In this document: piece by piece, positions 51,560-62,119 of the stretch | Numbering within the stretch: the stretch's first letter is position 1 | Layout: every line of letters starts with the position of its first letter | NCBI GenBank assembly: GCA_024236075.1 | Contig: JACKLE010000004.1 | Location: 1 to 64,000, forward strand | Source: Alphaproteobacteria bacterium | GTDB lineage: Bacteria > Pseudomonadota > Alphaproteobacteria > JACAEB01 | Direction: 5' to 3' | DNA: 64,000 nt | The notes under the pieces: model-generated | The model's input: the letters and a program-made list of their open reading frames with translations, nothing else | Databases searched by the model: none | What the model was told of the DNA's origin: nothing | Translations under genes and position numbers: made by a program

Positions 51560-53983
51560 ATGAGGCTGGCGCGTCTTGCCGCCACGACGGCATTGGTATC
51601 GTCGCTCGTGTGGGGGGCCGCATGCGCGGCCGAGGACTTCGCCGTCGCGATCGCGCCGCAAGGCCTGTCCGACGCGCTCGCCGAGCTTGCCGAGCAGACC
51701 GGCGTGCAGCTTCTCTTCGTCTCGTCCGACGTGGCGGGCCTGCGCGCGAACGGTCTCAGCGGAACCTACGAGATCGATTCCGCCCTGAAGCGCCTCCTCG
51801 AGGGGACGGGCCTCGAGTTTCACGCCGTGGGCCGGGGCACCTATGCGGTGCGCAGGCCGGCCGCGCGGCAGGAAGGCGCGCGGGAGGACGCCTCGGTCAC
51901 GCTCGCTCAGCTCGAGGGAGAAGGGGCGCCTGCGGATCAAGGCGGGCGAGGCGGCGCGCCGGGCGCGGGCGGCCCCGTGGACGAGATCGTGGTCACCGCG
52001 CGCAAGCGGGCGGAGCGCCTTCAGGACGTTCCCATCGCCGTGACCGCCTTCTCGTCCGATCGGCTCGCCGACCGGGGCATCGACGACTTCAAGGAGCTGT
52101 TCCAGCTCGTGCCCGACGCGATGACGGCCGATCTCGGGGCCTCGTTCAGCAACGAGATCATCATCCGCGGCCAGGGCGCGGGGCGCAACGTCAATTCCGA
52201 GACGGCCACGGGCATCTACCGCAACGGAATCTTCGTCGCCGGCGGAAACATCGGTGGGCGGAACTTCAACACGATGGATCTCTTCGACGTGGCCCGGGTC
52301 GAGGTGCTGCGGGGGCCCCAGGGCGCGCTCTATGGCCGCAACGCCGTCGGCGGCGCGGTCAACGTGGTGACGCGGCGGCCCGTCTCCGAGCTCGGCGCCG
52401 AGGGGACGGCGAGCTACGGCGAGGCGGACCGCTACGAGGCGGCCGGGGTCGTCAATGTTCCGCTTTCGGACGAGCTCGCCGTGCGTGCCGGTCTCAAATA
52501 CATAGATCAACGCGACGGCTTCTTCACCGATCGCCTGACGGGCGAGGTGAAGGACGAGGAATCCTTTCTCGGGGGGCGCGTCGGGCTGCGCTGGGCGCCG
52601 GACGGCGACTTCTCGGCGGTCCTGACGCTCGAATATTTCAGCGAGGACGGCCCGAGCTTCGGCGTCGGCACCTACAATCCCCTGCTCGCGACCGATCCCT
52701 ACAGCCAGTCGGCCTTCAACTTTCCGACCGTCTTCAAGCGCGGCGAATTCACCGGCCAGCTCGAGCTCGAATACGACATGGGCTTTGCGAGGCTCACCGC
52801 CGTCTCGGTCTACAAGACGCGCGACGCGGAGACGAGCGACGATGTCGACGCGTTCACGAACACGCTCTCGCCGAACATGCTCACGCGCATCTCGGACGAC
52901 GAGTTCCGGCGCGTCGGGGGCGAGGTGCGCCTCGCCTCGAGCGGCGCGGGCCCGTGGCGCTGGCTCGCCGGGGTCGAATATGCCTCGGTGACGGACGAGT
53001 TCCTCGTCAATTCCAACAATTCGCGGCTCTCGAACTCGGATTCGGAGGATTGGACCGCGGCCGCGTTCGGCTCGCTGGGCCTCGACCTGACCGAGCGGCT
53101 CAACGTGACGGGCGAGCTGCGCTATTCCTACGACGACAAGGAGGTGGAGCTCACCTCGCGGCTCGCCCTCGCAAGTCCGACACGTGTACAGAGCTTCTCG
53201 AAGAGCTTCGACAATCTGGCGCCGAAGGCCACGCTCGCCTACCGCGTTTCGGACGATCTGAACACCTATGCGAGCATCGGCACCGGCTACCGGGCCGGCG
53301 GCTTCAATCCCGAGCCGGACAATGCGGCGGTCGAGCGCTTCGCCATTCCCTATGACGAGGAGACCTCCGTCTCCTACGAGGTCGGCGCCAAGGCCAAGCT
53401 CTTCGACAGGCTGGCGCTCAATCTCGCCGTGTTCTACTCGACGACCTCCGATCTCCAGCTCCTGCTTCAGTTCGTGCCGGTGGGCGGCGGGGCCCCGCTC
53501 AATGCCGTCACCAATGGCGGCGACAGCGTCCAGTACGGCGCCGAGCTCGAAGGCGGGGCGCGCTTCGACATCGAGGCGACCGGCGGACAGCTCGCGGTGG
53601 ATTTCGGCGGAAGCTGGATGACGAGCGAGATCGACAGCGCGCTGCCGGGCGTCGACGGCACCGCGATTCCCTATGTCCGCGACTGGAGCGCGAATTTCGG
53701 CGCGACCTACCGACAGCCGCTCCTCAATTCGGGGCTCGGCCTCGTGCTCGGCTACGGCTATCGCGGCGGCTTCGGCGGCTGGCAGGACGAGACCTCCGGC
53801 CGCGACCTCGACGACATCGAGCTGCACGATGTGCGAGCCGGGCTCGAGGCCGCGCACTGGTCGCTCATCGGGTCCGTCGACAATCTTCTCGACACGTTCT
53901 ATGTGCCGCAGCGCACGAACGCGACCGCGGTGCGCGCGAGCAGGCCGCAGACCTGGAAGATCACGCTCAGCGCGAAATTCTGA
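51560..53983 (+). CDS. STN-domain TonB-dependent receptor (second system)
   Basis: An 807-aa outer-membrane receptor. It has a signal peptide (residues 1-24), then an STN domain (about 27-100: IAPQGLSDALAELAEQTGVQ). A linker of about 40 residues rich in Gly/Ala follows, then the TonB box-like DEIVVTARKR. The plug covers about 150-270 (IIRGQGAGRNVNSETAT, VEVLRGPQGALYGRNAVG), and the barrel ends in LSAKF with a terminal Phe. The ATG at 51560 has AGGGAGGGG upstream, a strong site. Unlike the first receptor there is no second signal-like stretch between STN and plug. The sigma/FecR genes are divergent, and an exported SxxK-hydrolase-like gene follows after 221 bp. The ligand is unknown. Confidence 0.92.
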   Translation: MRLARLAATTALVSSLVWGAACAAEDFAVAIAPQGLSDALAELAEQTGVQLLFVSSDVAGLRANGLSGTYEIDSALKRLLEGTGLEFHAVGRGTYAVRRPAARQEGAREDASVTLAQLEGEGAPADQGGRGGAPGAGGPVDEIVVTARKRAERLQDVPIAVTAFSSDRLADRGIDDFKELFQLVPDAMTADLGASFSNEIIIRGQGAGRNVNSETATGIYRNGIFVAGGNIGGRNFNTMDLFDVARVEVLRGPQGALYGRNAVGGAVNVVTRRPVSELGAEGTASYGEADRYEAAGVVNVPLSDELAVRAGLKYIDQRDGFFTDRLTGEVKDEESFLGGRVGLRWAPDGDFSAVLTLEYFSEDGPSFGVGTYNPLLATDPYSQSAFNFPTVFKRGEFTGQLELEYDMGFARLTAVSVYKTRDAETSDDVDAFTNTLSPNMLTRISDDEFRRVGGEVRLASSGAGPWRWLAGVEYASVTDEFLVNSNNSRLSNSDSEDWTAAAFGSLGLDLTERLNVTGELRYSYDDKEVELTSRLALASPTRVQSFSKSFDNLAPKATLAYRVSDDLNTYASIGTGYRAGGFNPEPDNAAVERFAIPYDEETSVSYEVGAKAKLFDRLALNLAVFYSTTSDLQLLLQFVPVGGGAPLNAVTNGGDSVQYGAELEGGARFDIEATGGQLAVDFGGSWMTSEIDSALPGVDGTAIPYVRDWSANFGATYRQPLLNSGLGLVLGYGYRGGFGGWQDETSGRDLDDIELHDVRAGLEAAHWSLIGSVDNLLDTFYVPQRTNATAVRASRPQTWKITLSAKF

Positions 53984-54204
53984 CGGAGGCGGGTCCCGTG
54001 CACCGTTCGCCATGCGCGATCGAGGCCTTCCGTCCGGCGGCGGGGCGCTCTCGCCCTCCGCGTCCTGATCAAATCGGCTGACGCTTTCGGCGGGTTGGAC
54101 GACCGTTCCGGCCCGCCCCTATGTGCGGTTGCGTTGCGTTCCGGATTGTCGACTTGAAAGTTGACGATCACGGCCGTTTTTCACATCGAAACGGGAGGAC
54201 AAGA

Positions 54205-55191
54205 ATGTCTGGAACGAGACAGGGCCGTATGTCGCGCCTTCTGGCAGGCGCGGCGATCGCTGTGCTGGTGCTCACGCAGGGCGCCGATGCCTACGACTCG
54301 GAGGCGGCCGAGGATGCCGCGAACGGCGAGGCCTGCGAGGACGCGCAGCCTTTCTACTGGGAGATCGGCGGCTCGAGCGGCAGCCCGATCGTGTCGGGCC
54401 AGGTGGGCGGCTCGACCTATGGCCGCAACACGGTGGTGGCCATCGCATCGGCGTCGAAATGGATCTTCGGCGCCTATGTCATCGAGCGCTATGGCGGCAT
54501 TCCCGGCGGGGCGTCGGGAGCCGACATCGTCGCCTCCCTCGACATGCTGAACGGCCATACGAGCTTCAGCCCCGTCCTGTGCACGATCACCCTCAAGGTC
54601 GGGACCTGCTTCACGATCGCCAGCAACGACAATGTCGATTCCGGAAAGATCGGCGACTTCAACTATGGTGGCGGAGACGGTCAGTACGCGGCGGCAAGCT
54701 CCGGCCTCCTCGGCCTCGGCAACATGACCAAGGCGCAGCTCATATCGGAGATGAACAGCTATCTGAGCCTGGACGGCAGCTTCGCCTTCACCAATCCCGG
54801 GGTCTCGGGCGGGCTCCAGGCGAGCGCGGCCGGCGTCGCCGAGTTCCTGCAGGCGATCATGGACGGGACCTACGAGATATCGAACTATCTCGACTACAGC
54901 CCCGTCGCGACGACCTGCGGCAACTGCTCGAGCCCCATGGGCTCGGTCAACATGCACTACACGCTCAACCACTGGATCGAGGACCAGACGAGCGGAACCC
55001 TGCCGCACGGCAAGACGCCCGGCACCGGCGACGGGGCGTTCTCGAGCCCCGGCGGCCTCGGCTTCTACCCCTGGATCACCTCCGATCTCGACTACTACGG
55101 CATCGTCTCGCGCGAGGACGATACGGCGGGTTCCTACGAGGACAGCCTGATCTGCGGTCAGGCGATCCGTGCCGCGTTCCTCGAAGAATGA
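54205..55191 (+). CDS. Exported SxxK serine-hydrolase-like protein (beta-lactamase fold)
   Basis: A 328-aa exported protein with a signal peptide (residues 1-29). Ser82-x-x-Lys85 (SASKW) matches the SASKW of the 14945 protein. NYGGGDGQYAA sits where the others have YGGLGFHVAG or YSGIGMQVAG, and SPGGLGFYPWI corresponds to GAWGFNPWFDF. It is therefore a divergent member of the same hydrolase group. It is Cys-rich, including CGNCSSP, suggesting disulfides. GGGAGGA precedes the ATG at 54205. It follows the second TonB receptor on the same strand, and a strong terminator at 55297 ends the transcript. Activity is unproven: the sequence is far from characterised enzymes. Confidence 0.72.
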   Translation: MSGTRQGRMSRLLAGAAIAVLVLTQGADAYDSEAAEDAANGEACEDAQPFYWEIGGSSGSPIVSGQVGGSTYGRNTVVAIASASKWIFGAYVIERYGGIPGGASGADIVASLDMLNGHTSFSPVLCTITLKVGTCFTIASNDNVDSGKIGDFNYGGGDGQYAAASSGLLGLGNMTKAQLISEMNSYLSLDGSFAFTNPGVSGGLQASAAGVAEFLQAIMDGTYEISNYLDYSPVATTCGNCSSPMGSVNMHYTLNHWIEDQTSGTLPHGKTPGTGDGAFSSPGGLGFYPWITSDLDYYGIVSREDDTAGSYEDSLICGQAIRAAFLEE

Positions 55192-55296
55192 CCGTATAAG
55201 GACAAAACCGTCCAAGCGGTCCGCACCCGCACCGGCAGCGCGAAAAACGCGCCGCGGGACACAGCCGGAGGGCGCCTCGCGGCCTTCTCCCCACCT

Positions 55297-55329
55297 GCGC
55301 CGGCAAGCCGGGCTTGCCGGCGCCTTTTT
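55297..55329 (+). terminator. Rho-independent terminator after the SxxK-hydrolase-like gene
   Basis: GCGCCGGCAAG pairs perfectly with CTTGCCGGCGC (11 bp, loop CCGGG) and is followed by CTTTTT. It lies 105 bp after the stop at 55191. The opposite strand has no T-run, so it works for plus-strand transcripts only. Confidence 0.85.
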
Positions 55330-55383
55330 GCGTCCGCCCGCGCTGAAACATGTGGGCTCGGAGCATTCGTCAAAAGCGAGATT

Positions 55384-55458
55384 TGGCTCCCCGGGCCGGA
55401 TTCGAACCAGCGACCAAGCGGTTAACAGCCGCTTGCTCTACCACTGAGCTACCGGGGA
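55384..55458 (-). tRNA. tRNA-Asn (anticodon GTT)
   Basis: A cloverleaf on the minus strand: the 5' end TCCCCGG at 55458 pairs with CCGGGGA, the discriminator is G and the CCA is encoded at 55386-55384. The D-arm is AGCTCAGTGGTAGAGC. The anticodon stem-loop is AGCGG-CTGTTAA-CCGCT, giving anticodon GTT. The T-loop is GGTTCGAATCC. The length is 75 nt with CCA. Confidence 0.95.
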
Positions 55459-55626
55459 ATGGCCGCGGTGACGCGAGCCCCGCTCTATAGCAAAGCGACG
55501 GGCCCATGGCAAAGCGGCAGGGCGGGCGCGGCGGCCCGACGGGAGCGGGGGGCGAAGTCGCCGGCTTCCGCCGAGGCGCGCGCGCCGACAAAGTGATTCG
55601 GTCGGCGATTCTCAGTCTTCGAACAC

Positions 55627-55656
55627 AAAAAAAGGGGGCCGCAACGCAGCGGCCCC
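55627..55656 (-). terminator. Intrinsic terminator on the minus strand
   Basis: GGGGCCGC pairs with GCGGCCCC (8 bp, loop TGCGTT), followed by C and seven T residues on the minus strand. It ends either the candidate small RNA or a transcript from tRNA-Cys, 209 bp upstream. Confidence 0.85.
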
Positions 55657-55696
55657 GAAGGTGTTGGGTAATGGTGGGGTGTCTTCAAGGGAAGAC
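55627..55696 (-). ncRNA. Candidate small RNA with two hairpins, downstream of a CtrA-like box
   Basis: This lies in the 406-bp gene-free stretch between the two tRNA genes (55459-55864). Read on the minus strand it has a 6-bp hairpin GTCTTC-CCTT-GAAGAC (55696-55681). An unpaired C/A-rich stretch ACCCCACCATTACCCAACAC follows, then a classic intrinsic terminator at 55656-55627. A TTAA-N7-TTAA box lies just upstream at 55720-55734. No convincing reading frame fits. The C-rich single strand could pair with Shine-Dalgarno sequences, as in many regulatory RNAs. The 5' end is a guess; the rest of the 406 bp shows nothing else I can name. Confidence 0.42.
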
Positions 55697-55719
55697 GCGA
55701 CCAAACTGCGCTCCAAGTC

Positions 55720-55734
55720 TTAAGGAATGGTTAA
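55720..55734. promoter_or_regulatory. CtrA-type binding site, TTAA-N7-TTAA
   Basis: TTAAGGAATGG followed by TTAA matches the full alphaproteobacterial CtrA consensus TTAA-N7-TTAA, and read on the minus strand it contains TTAACCAT. TTAA is rare in this GC-rich window and this is the only complete site I found. It lies about 25-40 bp upstream of the candidate small RNA, a usual distance for CtrA-activated promoters. Confidence 0.55.
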
Positions 55735-55864
55735 CGCCGTTGGCCTCCCGCTCCGATTGTACGAGGCCATCGCATAAGGCCCATTTCGCGTCCGATCGCG
55801 GGGGACGCACGCGCCGGTCGTCAGGGCGCGGGTCGGGGCGGCGGGGTCTTGGATCGGGAAGGGA

Positions 55865-55938
55865 TGGAGGCGCCACCCGGAATCGAACCGGGGTCAACGG
55901 ATTTGCAGTCCGGTGCGTAACCACTCCGCCATGGCGCC
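55865..55938 (-). tRNA. tRNA-Cys (anticodon GCA)
   Basis: On the minus strand, the 5' end GGCGCCA at 55938 pairs with TGGCGCC, the discriminator is T and CCA is encoded at 55867-55865. The anticodon loop is CTGCAAA, giving GCA. The T-loop is GGTTCGATTCC with stem CCCGG/CCGGG. The first anticodon-stem pair (27-43) is a C-T mismatch, where bacterial tRNA-Cys often has a G-U. The length is 74 nt with CCA. Confidence 0.94.
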
Positions 55939-56062
55939 TTGGCCGTCGAGACGGCGAACTCTCAATATCAGGCGGGGGAGGCAATCGCCAAGGGCGGTTG
56001 TTGTCAAGGCGCTCGGGCCTCCTCTATAAGCGGCGCACCTCCTTCGAGGGCGAGGCGGGCAG

Positions 56063-56716
56063 ATGAGCGAATTCGAAAAGGCGCGCGCCAACATGGTCGA
56101 AAGCCAGGTGCGCACCAACGACGTGACCGACACGCGCATCCAGGACGCCATGCTCCGCGTGCCGCGCGAGCGCTTCGTTCCGCGCTCCAAGGCGGCGCTC
56201 GCCTATGTCGACGAGTGCGTCGAGATCGCGCCCGACCGCTGGCTGATGGACCCGCGCTCCTTCGCCAAGCTCGTTCAGGCGGCCGAGATCCGGCCGCGCG
56301 AGACGGTGCTCGTGGTCGGCTGCGGGCTCGGCTACTCGCCGGCCATCATCGCCGCGCTCGCGGGCGCGGTGGTCGCGCTCGAGGAGGACGAGGCTCTTGC
56401 CCACCAGGCGGGCCAGACCCTCGCCGCGCTCGAGGTCGACACGGCGGTCGTGGTGACCGGCCGCCTCGCCGAGGGCTTTGCGCGCCAGGCACCCTACGAC
56501 GTCATCTTTCTCGACGGCGCGATCGAGGTTCTGCCGGAGGCGCTCGCCGGCCAGCTCGCCGAGCGGGGACGCCTCGTCGCCATCGCGCTCGAAGGCCCGG
56601 TGGGGCGCGCGCGCGTCTGGACCTCGATCGAGGGCACGCTCTCCGAGCGCACGCTTTTCGATGCCACCGTGCCGCTGCTTCCCGGCTTTGCGCGCAAGCC
56701 GGCCTTCGTCTTCTGA
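56063..56716 (+). CDS. pcm: Protein-L-isoaspartate O-methyltransferase family protein
   Basis: A SAM-dependent methyltransferase, 217 aa. The N-terminus MVESQVRTNDVTDTRIQDAM and VPRERFVPRSKAALAYVDE are characteristic of the alphaproteobacterial PCMT-like group. The SAM-binding motif is VLVVGCGLGYSPAIIAAL, and YDVIFLDGAIEVLP marks the core strand. It would methylate isoaspartyl residues for protein repair. However, the group's catalytic Ser/Thr region is altered (RWLMDPRSFAK), so its activity is less certain than for E. coli Pcm. In related genomes this gene sits upstream of a TolC-like gene as here. Confidence 0.85.
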   Translation: MSEFEKARANMVESQVRTNDVTDTRIQDAMLRVPRERFVPRSKAALAYVDECVEIAPDRWLMDPRSFAKLVQAAEIRPRETVLVVGCGLGYSPAIIAALAGAVVALEEDEALAHQAGQTLAALEVDTAVVVTGRLAEGFARQAPYDVIFLDGAIEVLPEALAGQLAERGRLVAIALEGPVGRARVWTSIEGTLSERTLFDATVPLLPGFARKPAFVF

Positions 56717-56953
56717 GCGGCCTCGAGATTGCAGGGCCGGGCGACGGCTCCGCTGCTAACGCTTCGTTAAGCCAAACAGCGTGATCTGAGCATTGCTGCG
56801 CTTGCGGGGGCAGGGGTGCCGGGCTAGACCAATCGGCGCGACGGCTGTGGAAAACGCCGACGCGGGTGCCGGGCCGGATCGCGGCGCACGCGGCCGGCGG
56901 GCGGCAGCCGGTCCCGCATGCGAGGGCCGAGGGAAACGGGAAACGGGTGCGTC

Positions 56954-58405
56954 ATGGCGCGAGGCGGGGAAGTTCTGAATAGGTCGAAAGGCGCTCGGCG
57001 CGCGACGCTCCTGATGGCGACGGCGCTCGCGAGCGTGCCGGCCGCGCCGGCCGGGGCCGAATCGCTGCAGGACGCCCTCATCGCGGCCTACACCTCGAAC
57101 CCCACGCTCGAGGCCCAGCGCGCGAGCCAGATGGCGACCGACGAGGGCTTCCGCCAGGCCCTCGCGGGATGGCTGCCGAGCGTCACGGTCGGCGCGAGCT
57201 ACACCGCGAGCGACACCAATGTCGCGCCCGCCGGCGGCTCGGCCTCGACCTTCACGCGGGGCGGGGCGGAGGATTCGACCTCCGTCGCGATCACCGGCAC
57301 GCAGAATCTCTTCACCGGCTTTCGCACCTATTACGGGCTGAGGCAGGCCCAGGACACCATCGAGGCCGGGCGCGCCCAGCTTACCGGCGTCGAGCAGACC
57401 GTCCTCTTCCAGACGGTCTCGTCCTATCTCGACGTTCAGCGCGACGAGCAGGTGGTCGCGCTGCGCAAGAACAATGTCGACGTCCTGTCGCGCCAGCTCG
57501 ACGCGGCGAACGACCGCTTCCGCGTCGGCGAGATCACGCGCACGGACGTCGCCCAGGCGCAGGCGCGCCTCGAGCTCGCGCGCTCGAACCTCATTCAGGC
57601 GGAAGCCCAGCTCACCTCGAGCCGCCAGGCCTATGAGCGCGTCGTCGGCCGCATGCCGGAGACGCTGGAGCCGCCGCCCGCCCTGCCGCCGCTTCCCGAG
57701 ACGGAGGAGGCCGCGACGGCGACCGCGCTCGACCGCAATCCCAATCTCGTCGCCGCGCGCGAGACCGAGCAGGCCTCGCGGCGGCAGGTCGCCATCAGCA
57801 AGGGCGTGCTGCTGCCCACCGTCTCGCTCCAGGCGCGCTCGGCCCGCTCGGACATCACCGAGAGCGACTCGCTCAACGAGGACCCCTCGGCCGTTCCCTT
57901 CCGGCCGGAGACGCAGTCCCATTCGGATTCGCTGACGCTTCAGCTCTCGATGCCGATCTATCAGGGCGGCACGAACTATTCGCGCATCCGCCAGTCGCAG
58001 GCTCTGAACAGCCGCGACCGCCTGCGCATCGCGGAGACGCAGCGCAGCGTCGAGGAAAGCGTGGCGAACGCCTGGGAATCCCTGCGCTCGGCGCGCGGCC
58101 GCATCGCCTCGACCTCCGAGCAGGTGCGCGCCAACGAGATCGCCTATGAGGGCGTGCAGCAGGAGGCGCTCGTCGGCTCGCGCACGACGCTCGACGTGCT
58201 GGACGCCGAGCAGGAGCTTCTCGATTCGCGCGTGAGCCTCGTGCAGGCCAAGCGCGACGAATATGTCGCCGCCTTCAATCTGCTCTCGGTGACAGGCCAG
58301 CTCACGGCCAAGGATCTGAGCCTGCCCGTCGATCTCTACGATCCGAGGGAGAACTATTGGGCGGTCCGCTTCGCGCCTGCGGGCTTCTTCTCGCTCTTCG
58401 AGTGA
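56954..58405 (+). CDS. tolC: TolC family outer-membrane efflux/secretion protein
   Basis: Outer-membrane channel of tripartite efflux pumps and type I secretion, 483 aa from the start chosen. The signal peptide ends near APAGAESLQDAL. Two OEP repeats are seen as long heptad-rich helices (QLDAANDRFRVGEITRTDVA, then QARLELARSNLIQAEAQL; and AYEGVQQEALVGSRTTLDVL, then DAEQELLDSRVSLVQ). The GQLTAKDL near the end is a family signature. I chose the ATG at 56954; an ATG at 56918 gives a less signal-like N-terminus. The type I-secretion group of alphaproteobacterial TolC homologues has this size. It is a candidate exit channel for other exported proteins. Confidence 0.87.
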   Translation: MARGGEVLNRSKGARRATLLMATALASVPAAPAGAESLQDALIAAYTSNPTLEAQRASQMATDEGFRQALAGWLPSVTVGASYTASDTNVAPAGGSASTFTRGGAEDSTSVAITGTQNLFTGFRTYYGLRQAQDTIEAGRAQLTGVEQTVLFQTVSSYLDVQRDEQVVALRKNNVDVLSRQLDAANDRFRVGEITRTDVAQAQARLELARSNLIQAEAQLTSSRQAYERVVGRMPETLEPPPALPPLPETEEAATATALDRNPNLVAARETEQASRRQVAISKGVLLPTVSLQARSARSDITESDSLNEDPSAVPFRPETQSHSDSLTLQLSMPIYQGGTNYSRIRQSQALNSRDRLRIAETQRSVEESVANAWESLRSARGRIASTSEQVRANEIAYEGVQQEALVGSRTTLDVLDAEQELLDSRVSLVQAKRDEYVAAFNLLSVTGQLTAKDLSLPVDLYDPRENYWAVRFAPAGFFSLFE

Positions 58406-58560
58406 GGCCGCCCGCGGCCCTTCCCGCGCACGCTTCAAAATTGAGCTAGATTGGCTTAGGGTCCCACCTGATTCCCGGGCCTGGCCTTTCGCTTGGGCGC
58501 CTCCCGCGCCGGGCGCTTCGGGCAGGTGGCGCGGGCAGGGCAGTTTCAAGAGCGGGTCGC

Positions 58561-59154
58561 ATGGCACAGCACAAATCTGCAGACACCGAGCCGACGATGG
58601 AGGAAATTCTCGCCTCGATCCGGCGCATCATCTCCGAGGACGGCGAGGGCGGCGGCCAGGGCGGGGCGGATGCGCAGGCGCAGGACGACGAGGTCGCCGA
58701 GGTCGAGGAGGAGATCGCCGTCGAGGCCGAGGCCGACATCGAGGAGCTGCCCGAAGCCGACGACGTGATCGAGCTCACGGAGATTCTGCCCGAGGAGGAT
58801 GCGGCCGAGCCGGCCGACGACGATTTCCAGGCGCCCGAGGAGGCGGACACGGACGAGAACGATCTCGTGCTCGTGGATGACGAAGGACGGGAAGACATGC
58901 AGGACGAGGAGAACGGCAGCGAGGGCCTTCTGAGCGATACGACGCTCGCGCACGCATCGAGGGCGTTCAGCACGCTCGCGCCCGAGGCGCGGGTCGCCGA
59001 GCCGGGCAGCGCCGGCTCGCTCGAGGCGGTCGTGCGCGATCTCGTGCGTCCGATGCTGCGGGAATGGCTCGAGGAGAACCTTCCGGCGATCGTCGAGGAG
59101 GTCGTCGAGAAGGAAGTCCGCCGCATCTCCACCATGCGCCGCCGCCGCCGCTGA
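58561..59154 (+). CDS. popZ: PopZ-type pole-organising protein (DUF2497)
   Basis: A 197-aa acidic scaffold. The N-terminal conserved helix is EPTMEEILASIRRIISEDG. The middle (about residues 35-140) is a disordered acidic region rich in Glu, Asp and Ala. The C-terminal oligomerisation helices are LEAVVRDLVRPMLREWLEEN and PAIVEEVVEKEVRRI. The order matches PopZ of Caulobacter, which forms a polymeric matrix at the cell pole, anchors ParB-bound origins and recruits cell-cycle kinases. It lies directly upstream of valS, as in related genomes. The short basic tail STMRRRRR is unusual but may be normal here. Confidence 0.9.
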   Translation: MAQHKSADTEPTMEEILASIRRIISEDGEGGGQGGADAQAQDDEVAEVEEEIAVEAEADIEELPEADDVIELTEILPEEDAAEPADDDFQAPEEADTDENDLVLVDDEGREDMQDEENGSEGLLSDTTLAHASRAFSTLAPEARVAEPGSAGSLEAVVRDLVRPMLREWLEENLPAIVEEVVEKEVRRISTMRRRRR

Positions 59155-59243
59155 AACCCGCGCGGCACGGCCGGAAACGGACGGCGCGCGCGGCGCTCTG
59201 CCGCCCGTGCATTCCGCGGGCGAGCGTGTAATCTCTGCCTCCC

Positions 59244-61952
<2,709 letters not shown>

Positions 61953-62119
61953 CGGCCCGAGCGCTTCGCCCACAAGCTTTCCCCAGGCTTTCCCCTGCCG
62001 CCGCCACATCGGCGCCGCGGACGGGCGAGAGGGCGGACGGCGCGGCGTGATAAGCATTGGGTATAGGCGGATTGTGCGAGTCGGGCCGGTGCCGCCTGCG
62101 TCGGGAGCTTTGGAGAGGC

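Noticed and set aside
55169..55447. Small plus-strand frame ending near GRIRTSDQAVNS
   Set aside because: Its C-terminal part is the translation of the tRNA-Asn gene, a known annotation artefact.
55506..56066. A 186-codon plus-strand frame between the tRNA genes
   Set aside because: It reads through tRNA-Cys and the terminator hairpin, its composition is random, and it ends over the pcm start.
56756..56770. Second CtrA-like box, CTAA-N7-TTAA, upstream of the TolC-like gene
   Set aside because: One half-site is imperfect and no promoter context is clear; too weak to list as a site.
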